From JAWWOL01 sp033851545 (GTDB lineage: Bacteria; Actinomycetota; Actinomycetes; JAWWOL01), in NCBI GenBank assembly GCA_033851545.1, contig JAWWOO010000105.1:9803-73802 (forward strand): 64,000 nucleotides of DNA, given 5' to 3'. Of the stretch, positions 41,674 through 47,885 are shown one piece after another; position 1 is the stretch's first letter; each line of letters opens with the position of its first letter. Position numbers and translations under genes: made by a program. The notes beneath the pieces were generated by a model that was given only the letters and a program-made list of their open reading frames with translations, was not told the DNA's origin and searched no databases.

Positions 41674-42294
41674 TCAGGTCAGGGGGAGGTGCTCGCCGGC
41701 CCAGTTGGCGGCCGAGACCCGGTCGCTGACCCCGATCGCGCGGAAGACGTTGCCCAGGTGGATCTTCACCGTGTGCTCGCTGATCCCGAGGCTGCGGGCG
41801 ATCTGCTTGTTGGCCAGCCCCTTCGCCGCGAGCCTGAGCACCTCGGTCTCACGTGAGCTGAGCAGGGACGCCGGCGCGGCAGGACGCGAGGGCAGCAGTG
41901 CAGCGGCCACCCGCGGGTCGAACGGCGAGTGCCCGGCGGCGGCGGCCCGCACCGCGTCGAACAGCACGTCGGGGGTGGAGTCCTTGAGCAGGTAGCCGAT
42001 CGCGCCGGCGGCGAGGGCGTCGTCGACCTGTTGGCGGCCGCTGAACGAGGTGAGCGCGATCACCCGTACAGCGGGCAGTTCGGCCAGCAGGAACCGGGTC
42101 GCGGCCACCCCGTCGACACCGGGCATGGACAGGTCCATGAGCACGACCTCGGGGGTGCAGCTCCTGGCCTGGTCGAGCACCTCCGCGCCGTCGGCCGCCT
42201 CACCGACCACCTCGATGTCGGGGGCACCGGCCAGCAGCTGGGTCAGGCCGTCGCGTACCAGCCGGTGGTCGTCGACCAGCATCACCCGGATCAC
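41674..42294 (-). CDS. NarL/FixJ-family response regulator
   Basis: A 206-residue regulator: receiver domain with the acidic pair Asp8/Asp9, phosphoacceptor Asp54 in VLMDLSMPG, and Lys in LLKDSTPD, joined to a LuxR-type helix-turn-helix (LLSSRETEVLRLAAKGLANKQIARSLGISEHTVKIHLGNVF). The GTG start at 42294 overlaps the kinase stop by four bases, so kinase and regulator are co-translated. Confidence 0.94.
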   Translation of the reverse strand: MIRVMLVDDHRLVRDGLTQLLAGAPDIEVVGEAADGAEVLDQARSCTPEVVLMDLSMPGVDGVAATRFLLAELPAVRVIALTSFSGRQQVDDALAAGAIGYLLKDSTPDVLFDAVRAAAAGHSPFDPRVAAALLPSRPAAPASLLSSRETEVLRLAAKGLANKQIARSLGISEHTVKIHLGNVFRAIGVSDRVSAANWAGEHLPLT

Positions 42295-43712
42295 GCGGGC
42301 ACCTCGAGCCGTACGGTGGTGCCCGCACCGGGCGCCGAGCGGACGCCGAGCCACGCGCCGACGGACTCGGCCTGGTCCATCATCAGCCGCAGCCCGAAGC
42401 TGTCCGGCCTGCTCTCCGGAACGCCCCCCGGCAGGCCGACCCCGTCGTCGGCGACATCGAGACGCACGACGTCGCCTCCGGGGAGCGGCTCGACGGTGAG
42501 GGAGAGCCGGATGCCGGTGGCCCTGGCATGGCGCACCGCGTTGCGCAGCGCCTCCTGGGCGACCCGGAACACTGCCTCCTGGCTGGTCGGGTCGAGTCGG
42601 GCCGCGGCTGCCTCGTCGACGGCGAGCTCGATCGCGGCGTCGCGCCCCTCGAGCGTCGCCGCCAGGTCGCGCAGGGCCGCCGGCAACCCGGCCGAGCGCA
42701 GGTTGGGCGGGTAGAGGTCGACCAGCAACGAGCGCAGGCCGCCGAGGCCGGCCCGTACGGTCGAGGCGGTGTCGCGGAGCGCGCTGGCCACCGCCGGTTC
42801 GCCCCGCTTCGCAGCCGACTCTGCCTGTGCCGCAACGGCGAACGACGCCGCGGCCAGCTCTTGTACGAGGCCGTCGTGCAGCTCACCGGCGATGCGCCGC
42901 CGCTCGTCCAGGGACACGTCGGCGGCGCGCTGCAGCAGCGCCTCGCGTTGTGCCTGGGCCCGCCGGGTGCGGCCGGCGAGGGTCCAGACGATGGGCGTGA
43001 GGAGCAGCAGCACGGCGAGCAAGCTGCTGAGCATGATGCCGGAGAAGCCGCGCCACAGCTGGCTGCCTCGGGCCGAGACGTCGCCGTAGCGGAAGTAGGC
43101 CTCCATGAGCAGCGGCTCCCCAGCGGGTGTCCACACCGGGCGGTAGACCTCGAGCAACCGGCCCTGCGTGCGCTCGAACTCGTTCTCCGGTCGGGTGAGG
43201 TCGCTGACGGCGGCGACGGTCTTGGGGGCGGTCAAGGCATCGCGGGCCTCGTCGTCGAGCGGGAACGTGCGGCCCACCAACCGGCTCTCGTCCGACCACA
43301 GGATGCTTCCGGAGGGGGTCCAGATCTTGACCCGTACGACGGACCCGGACACGAGGCTGCCGGCCAGTGGTCCGAAGACGCGCTGGGTCAGAGCCGCGTC
43401 GGTGAGCATCGCATCGGTGAGCTGGGGCTGGGCGGCGCTGGTCGCGATCACGTCGGCCAGGGCGGCGGCGTCGTGCACCCCCTGCCGCTCGGCGGTCTGG
43501 CGGGCGACGACAGCCCCGCCGGCGGCGACGACGCCGAGCACCACCAGGGTGGCGGCGATGACCTGCAGGAACATCCGGCGCAGCGGGGCACCGTCGTCGG
43601 CCTCGCGCCGCCGGTCAGCGGCGCTGGCCAGCGTCGACCAGCTGCCGGGCGGCGGCGGCGCCGTCTCCGGTGCGTCGAACAGCCAGGGGTCGGGCTCGGG
43701 GGGCGCGATCAC
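42291..43712 (-). CDS. NarL-type sensor histidine kinase (HisKA_3)
   Basis: A 473-residue kinase. A proline-rich cytoplasmic N-terminus precedes a span at about 47-70, an extracytoplasmic sensor of about 150 residues with a Cache-like VKIWTPSGSILWSDES strand, a second span at 224-246, and a HisKA_3 dimerisation domain with phosphoacceptor His279 in RRIAGELHDGLVQELA. The ATPase domain shows RVAQEALRNAVRHARAT, VADDGVG and SFGLRLMMDQAESVG. It starts with GTG, seven bases after a secreted-protein gene on the same strand. Confidence 0.93.
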   Translation of the reverse strand: MIAPPEPDPWLFDAPETAPPPPGSWSTLASAADRRREADDGAPLRRMFLQVIAATLVVLGVVAAGGAVVARQTAERQGVHDAAALADVIATSAAQPQLTDAMLTDAALTQRVFGPLAGSLVSGSVVRVKIWTPSGSILWSDESRLVGRTFPLDDEARDALTAPKTVAAVSDLTRPENEFERTQGRLLEVYRPVWTPAGEPLLMEAYFRYGDVSARGSQLWRGFSGIMLSSLLAVLLLLTPIVWTLAGRTRRAQAQREALLQRAADVSLDERRRIAGELHDGLVQELAAASFAVAAQAESAAKRGEPAVASALRDTASTVRAGLGGLRSLLVDLYPPNLRSAGLPAALRDLAATLEGRDAAIELAVDEAAAARLDPTSQEAVFRVAQEALRNAVRHARATGIRLSLTVEPLPGGDVVRLDVADDGVGLPGGVPESRPDSFGLRLMMDQAESVGAWLGVRSAPGAGTTVRLEVPA

Positions 43713-43718
43713 GCGGGG

Positions 43719-44309
43719 TCAGCCATGGGATCCGCCATCGTCGCCGCCACTGCCGCCACCGCCGTGCCGGTCGCCCGGCTGCGAGCTGGTGGGCGCGGGC
43801 GTCGTCGTCGGTGCCAGCGTGGCGCTGGTCGCGGTCGGGGTGAGGCCGCCGCGGTCATCGCCGGGCTCATGGCTCGGGGTGGTGGCCGCCGGCTCGGGCG
43901 ACCTGGTCGGCCGCGGCGAAGTGGTCGCGGCGCCCGTCCCGGTGGCGGTCGGGGACCGGTCGCCCCGGTGGTCGTCGCCCGGCTCGGCCTCGTGCCGGCT
44001 GGTCGGGGCGGCGGTGCCGGTCGGGGCGGTAGTGACCCGGTCGCCACCGTGGTCGTCGCCCGGCTCGGACTCCTGCTTGGCGGCGCGCGTCGGGCTGGTG
44101 TGGGTCGGGGTCGGGGACCCTTGTGGCGTGGTCGGGGTGGCCGTGGGGTGGTCCTCGTCGGCGAAGTGCACCGTCCGCGCGGCCGTCGGGGCCCGTACCG
44201 GCAGGTTGTGACTGAAGGAACGGTTGCCGCTGAGGCCCGCGACGGCGGGAGTGGCGGCGACGGCTGTGGCGGCCACGCCGGCGACGCTGAAGAGCAGGAT
44301 GCGATTCAT
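43719..44309 (-). CDS. Secreted Thr/Pro-rich protein with EPGDDHGGDR-type repeats
   Basis: A 196-residue protein with a signal peptide (MNRILLFSVAGVAATAVAATPAVA) and then almost entirely low-complexity sequence rich in Thr, Pro, Ala, Asp and Gly. The decapeptide EPGDDHGGDR recurs about four times in degenerate forms (EPGDDHRGDR, EPGDDRGG, QPGDRHGG). No folded domain is evident. It lies directly upstream of the NarL-type kinase gene and may be co-expressed with it. It could be a wall-spanning spacer or metal-binding surface protein; both are guesses. Confidence 0.65.
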   Translation of the reverse strand: MNRILLFSVAGVAATAVAATPAVAGLSGNRSFSHNLPVRAPTAARTVHFADEDHPTATPTTPQGSPTPTHTSPTRAAKQESEPGDDHGGDRVTTAPTGTAAPTSRHEAEPGDDHRGDRSPTATGTGAATTSPRPTRSPEPAATTPSHEPGDDRGGLTPTATSATLAPTTTPAPTSSQPGDRHGGGGSGGDDGGSHG

Positions 44310-44504
44310 GATGAGACTCCGACCGGGTGCTTAGTAGGTGAGACGTGTCTAAGCGACTCCCGGTTCAGGGTGCGATAGGGCGATGGTTCTAGTACCTGCT
44401 CCGTGCGCTCCCGAAGAGGGTCTAGGCCGAATGACCAATGGTGTACGGAACCCCGTCGTCGGCAGGGTGGGCGCATCCCATCCAGCTCGACGAAGGAGAA
44501 CGTC

Positions 44505-44921
44505 ATGTCGCTCATCACCGGTCGCCGCAGCCTCGGTGTCCTCGCCCTCGGTGCCAGCCTGATCATCCCGACCGCCCTCGCCGCACCCGCCATGGCCAAA
44601 GACGGTCACGGCGGCGGTGGAGGCGGCGCCGCTGTGACCGCCCGCGGCGCCTGCCCCGGCGCCGACGGGTGGAAGCTCAAGGCGAAGCACGACGACGGCC
44701 GCGTCGAGGTCGAGTTCGAGGTCGACACCGACGTCGCCGGTCAGGTCTGGAAGGTCGCCCTCACCGACAATGGGTCGTCGATCTTCAAGGGGACCAGGAC
44801 GACCGGCCTCAGCGGCCTCCAGGTCGAGGTCCACCCAGCCGACCGCGTCGGCGCCGATCGGATCCACGCCGTGGCCACGAGGGGTACCCACGTGTGCGTC
44901 GGCTCGGTCACGCTTCCGTAA
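44505..44921 (+). CDS. Small secreted protein, unknown function
   Basis: A 138-residue exported protein with a signal peptide ending at PAMA (about residue 31), a Gly-rich KDGHGGGGGGAAV linker and a compact domain with two cysteines (ACPG and HVCVG) that could form a disulfide. The VEFEVDTDVAGQVWKVAL stretch suggests a small beta-sandwich. AAGGAGAA lies before the ATG. I do not recognise the family. Confidence 0.8.
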   Translation: MSLITGRRSLGVLALGASLIIPTALAAPAMAKDGHGGGGGGAAVTARGACPGADGWKLKAKHDDGRVEVEFEVDTDVAGQVWKVALTDNGSSIFKGTRTTGLSGLQVEVHPADRVGADRIHAVATRGTHVCVGSVTLP

Positions 44922-44933
44922 GGCAGGCTCCCC

Positions 44934-44993
44934 GGCCGTCAACTCAACGGCCCGTCCCACAGCACGCCCCCGGCCCAATGGGTTGCGGGGCGT
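44934..44993. terminator. Two hairpins between convergent genes, probable terminators
   Basis: GGCCGT (44934) pairs with ACGGCC (44947) around a 7-base loop, and ACGCCCC (44964) pairs with GGGGCGT (44987). They start 12 bases after the secreted-protein stop and lie before the end of the convergent exporter gene. Confidence 0.55.
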
Positions 44994-45059
44994 CGCTGTC
45001 GTGGGTGCCTTCGAGGACATGACCCTGCCGGCGCATGATCACCAGCGTGCTCTGCCGGA

Positions 45060-45647
45060 TCAGCCACGGATCGCAGCGATCAGGGTGACTACCGCGAGGA
45101 CCAGCATGATGACCGCGGCTGTCCGGGTCAGCGCTTTGAGGGGGATGACGCGAAGCAGGTTCTTGCCGCCGACGATGGCCAGGCCGGCGACTGCCCACAG
45201 CGCCAGGATCGAGGAGACGCCGACGGTGATCGGGTCGTTGTACTTCGCGGCGAGGTTGGCGGCGATGATCTGGGTGAGGTCCCCGAACTCGGCGACCGCG
45301 ACGATGACGAACGACGTGCTGGCGACCCGGGTGAAGGTGGCTGGCTTGCCGGCCATGGTGTCCCCGGCATTTTCCCCTTCCTCACCGCGTTCGCGCAGCA
45401 GCAGAACGGCGCCGGCGAGGAAGAGCGCGCCAACGATCACCTCGAGCATCCGGTGTGGCAGCAGGGTTAGCAGCTCCCCGGCGGCGACGGCCAGCACCAT
45501 GTGCGCCGCGAACGCGGCGGCGACCCCGGCAAAGACCCAGGACGGGCGGTAGCGGCTGCCCAGCACGAGGGAGGCCAGCGCGGACTTGTCCGGCAGCTCC
45601 CCGACAAAGATCAGGCCGAACACGGTCAAAGCGACAGTCAGGTTCAC
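45060..45647 (-). CDS. GDT1/UPF0016-family manganese (or calcium) exporter
   Basis: A 195-residue membrane protein with six spans in two repeats. Each repeat carries the family ion-binding motif: FVGELPDKSALAS in the first and VAEFGDLTQIIAA in the second (consensus E-x-G-D-K/R-T/S). The GTG at 45647 is chosen because GCGGAG stands eight bases upstream and the first span begins at once; a longer frame to 45767 would read through riboswitch RNA. The yybP-ykoY-type leader at 45740-45842 indicates control by manganese and makes Mn2+ export the likely job. Confidence 0.92.
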   Translation of the reverse strand: MNLTVALTVFGLIFVGELPDKSALASLVLGSRYRPSWVFAGVAAAFAAHMVLAVAAGELLTLLPHRMLEVIVGALFLAGAVLLLRERGEEGENAGDTMAGKPATFTRVASTSFVIVAVAEFGDLTQIIAANLAAKYNDPITVGVSSILALWAVAGLAIVGGKNLLRVIPLKALTRTAAVIMLVLAVVTLIAAIRG

Positions 45648-45739
45648 AGTGGTAACTCCGCAAGGCTGCGGGCTGGTCACCACCGCCGGCCCCAGGAGTG
45701 CCTTCGGCGGGACCGGCCAAAAGGACAGGGCCGTACCCA

Positions 45740-45842
45740 ACCGAAGGTCTCGCCCGACCCGAGGCACATCTCAGGTCTCACCGACCGGCCCCCAAAGGGG
45801 CAGCATGTCGACCGATGACGAGCGGGCTACTCCCCTTCGCAG
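45740..45842 (-). ncRNA. yybP-ykoY manganese riboswitch
   Basis: Read on the minus strand, the leader has the diagnostic GGGGAGTAGC at the 5' side, GTCGACATGCTG, GGTGAGACC and, at the 3' side, GGGCGAGACCTTCGGTT. P1 is formed by CGAAGG (45834-45839) with CCTTCG (45742-45747). The aptamer ends about 95 bases before the exporter start. Downstream, CCGCA-gcct-TGCGG forms a hairpin next to the ribosome binding site, a possible translational switch. This class binds Mn2+ and is known upstream of UPF0016 and MntP genes. Confidence 0.88.
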
Positions 45843-46087
45843 TACTCACCCTACCGGGCCGGGTAAGTCCACGGTGAATGCCGACGGTCCTCGACGATTG
45901 GCACGGTGTCTCCGTTCCAGCAGGCGTTCCTCGGTGATCCGGGTCAGCCCGGAGACGTCGGCGTCGTCGTTGAAACTGCCCTGTCAGCAGCCCGGGCCTG
46001 GCCCAACGCCGGCGCCGGCGCCGGAGGCCATGAGGCCGGGGCCGCCGAGCAGTGCGTCGCCTGCTCTGTGCGGAGCGAGGATCGGTC
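45843..46087. other. Non-coding gap between the riboswitch and the sigma factor gene
   Basis: These 245 bases lie upstream of the manganese riboswitch (minus strand) and downstream of the sigma factor stop. They should hold the promoter for the riboswitch transcript. No clear -35/-10 pair and no credible gene was found; a CGCCGG-type tandem (GCCGGCGCCGGCGCCGG) occurs near 46010. Confidence 0.5.
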
Positions 46088-47281
46088 TCACTTGGCGTTG
46101 ACGCGCGCCGCCTGCTCGACGAGGTAGTCGCGCTCGCGTGCGTTGTCGGTGCGAGCCGCAGCGGCGGCGTAGCACCGGGCCGCCTCAGCGAGGTCACCAG
46201 ATCTCTCGAGCAGGTGCGCACGGACGGCATGCAGCCGGTGGGAGTCACGCAGCTCGAGCCCGTCCAGGAGCGCGAGTCCTGAGGCAGGTCCCTCCACCAT
46301 CGCGACCGCGACGGCACGGTTGAGGCGCACCATCGGGTTGCCCGTCAAGGACTCCAGTCGGGTGTACGCCTTCGCGACCTCCGCCCAGCGAGTCGAGGCG
46401 TGCGAGGTGGCTTCGTCATGGAGCGCGGAGATCGAGGCGATCAGCTGGTACTCGCCGATGCGGCCGGCGGCCAGGGTCGCGTTGAGCAGCTGCAGGCCCT
46501 CGCTGATCAGCGCTCGGTCCCAGAGCGAGCGGTTTTGCTCGGCCAGCGGCACGAGGGCGCCGTCTTCGGACGTGCGGGCCGACCGACGGGCCTCGGTGAG
46601 GAGCATCAGGGCGAGCAGACCCGCCACCTCGGGGTCGCCTGGTACCTGGCCGTAGAGCATCCGGGCCAGCCGGATCGCCTCGCCGGACAGGTCGACGCGC
46701 GACAGGTCCGGTCCGCTCGAAGAGGTGTAGCCCTCGTTGAAGAGCAGGTACAGGACCTCGCACACTGAGCGAAGGCGCGCGGTCGGGTCGGCGGGTAGCT
46801 CGAAGCGGCGGCCTCTCAGCTTGGCCTTCGCCCGGCTGATGCGTTGCGCCATCGTCGACTCGGGAACGAGGTAGGCCGCGGCGATCTCGCGCGTTGTGAG
46901 GCCGGCGACCGCACGCAGCGTCAACGGGATCGACAGTGTCGACGAGAGCGTGTCGTCGCAGCAGAGGAAGAGCATCACGAGTGAGTCGTCCGAGGAGGAC
47001 ACCGTCTCTTGCCGATGGATGGAGAGCGACGCGGCGAGCTCCTCGCGCCTTCGGCGGGCATCCGTCCGGCGGTACTCGTCGACCAGCCGCCGGGATGCCA
47101 CGGTGATGAGCCAGGACAAAGGTCTGTCGGGCAGCCCCGCCGGCCAATCCACGGCGGCGGTGGCGAGCGCTTCCTGCACCGCGTCCTCGGCCTCGGCGAA
47201 CGCGCCGTACCTGCGGGCGACCGCGCCGAGGGCCTGCGGGCCGAGCTCGCGTAGCAGGTCCTCGACGTCGGGAGGGGTCAC
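46088..47281 (-). CDS. ECF42-type RNA polymerase sigma factor
   Basis: A 397-residue ECF sigma factor with the long C-terminal extension of group ECF42. Region 2 is FAEAEDAVQEALATAAVDWPAG with LSWLITVASRRLVDEYRR; region 4 is LRAVAGLTTREIAAAYLVPESTMAQRISRAKAKL. The C-terminal 200 residues (LRSVCEVLYLLFNEGY onward) form a helical TPR-like domain instead of an anti-sigma partner. The GTG start at 47281 overlaps the DGPF gene stop by four bases, the arrangement typical of ECF42. It likely controls its own operon. Confidence 0.92.
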   Translation of the reverse strand: MTPPDVEDLLRELGPQALGAVARRYGAFAEAEDAVQEALATAAVDWPAGLPDRPLSWLITVASRRLVDEYRRTDARRRREELAASLSIHRQETVSSSDDSLVMLFLCCDDTLSSTLSIPLTLRAVAGLTTREIAAAYLVPESTMAQRISRAKAKLRGRRFELPADPTARLRSVCEVLYLLFNEGYTSSSGPDLSRVDLSGEAIRLARMLYGQVPGDPEVAGLLALMLLTEARRSARTSEDGALVPLAEQNRSLWDRALISEGLQLLNATLAAGRIGEYQLIASISALHDEATSHASTRWAEVAKAYTRLESLTGNPMVRLNRAVAVAMVEGPASGLALLDGLELRDSHRLHAVRAHLLERSGDLAEAARCYAAAAARTDNARERDYLVEQAARVNAK

Positions 47282-47682
47282 ACCTCGGGGTCCGGCGCGC
47301 CCATCACCTGGCGCACCTCGATCGGCTGCTGGATCGGCAGTCCGCCCGGGCCCGGTGCGGCCGACGAGCGCGCGGCGATCTCGATGGCGCGGTCGAGGCT
47401 GTCGACGTCGACCAGGCGGTAGCCCGCCAGCAGCTCCTTCGACTCCGGGTAAGGCCCGTCGATGATCTTCGGCGGGTTGACGCCGTCGGACACCACGAAC
47501 TTCGCGACGTCCGGGCCGGCCAGGCCCTGCGCGTCGACCAGCTCGCCGCTGTCCAGCAGCTCGGCATTGAGAGCGTGCTGGAAGTCGATGTGGGCCCTCA
47601 CGTCGTCGGGCGCCCACTCGGTCATGGGCCCGCAGCCCTCGAGCTCGACGTCTCCGTAGGCCTGCAAAAGCATGTATCGCAT
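47278..47682 (-). CDS. DGPF/YCII-domain protein paired with ECF42
   Basis: A 134-residue YCII-fold protein of the DGPF type (here IIDGPYPESKELLAGYRLVDVDSLDRAIEIA, with the DGPY motif). Such proteins are the conserved partners and probable regulon members of ECF42 sigma factors; their biochemical role is not established. The ATG at 47682 follows GAGAGGA at a normal distance. It is first in the operon and coupled to the sigma factor gene. Confidence 0.92.
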   Translation of the reverse strand: MRYMLLQAYGDVELEGCGPMTEWAPDDVRAHIDFQHALNAELLDSGELVDAQGLAGPDVAKFVVSDGVNPPKIIDGPYPESKELLAGYRLVDVDSLDRAIEIAARSSAAPGPGGLPIQQPIEVRQVMGAPDPEV

Positions 47683-47731
47683 GGCTTCATCCTCTCTCGG
47701 CTCGGCCCCTTGTGGCCGCAATTCACCCGGA

Positions 47732-47759
47732 GGTCGAAGCAGCCGCGTCGTTCTCGACA
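47732..47759 (-). promoter_or_regulatory. Candidate ECF42-dependent promoter of the DGPF-sigma operon
   Basis: On the minus strand TGTCGA (47759-47754) is followed after 17 bases by CGA within TTCGACC (47738-47732), 50 bases before the DGPF start. TGTCGA at -35 with CGA/C at -10 is the motif reported for ECF42 targets, so this is consistent with autoregulation. Confidence 0.6.
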
Positions 47760-47829
47760 CGGTTCCGGTCCTCGAGCCGCAGCCGACGAGGAACTGATTT
47801 TTGACTGTGGACTCCCTATCGGGAACCTA

Positions 47830-47875
47830 CCTCGGGCCCCGCAGCCGGCTTCGTCGCCGGCAACGGGGCCCGAGG
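47830..47875 (-). terminator. Hairpin terminator after the phosphoesterase gene
   Basis: CCTCGGGCCCCG (47830-47841) pairs perfectly with CGGGGCCCGAGG (47864-47875), and an inner CCGGC/GCCGG extends the stem. It begins ten bases past the minus-strand gene's stop. Confidence 0.85.
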
Positions 47876-47885
47876 GCTGATCAGG

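Noticed and set aside
44329..44354. Inverted repeat GCTTAG-N14-CTAAGC between two divergent secreted-protein genes
   Set aside because: Arms are only six bases with a long spacer; no second copy or promoter context was found to support an operator.
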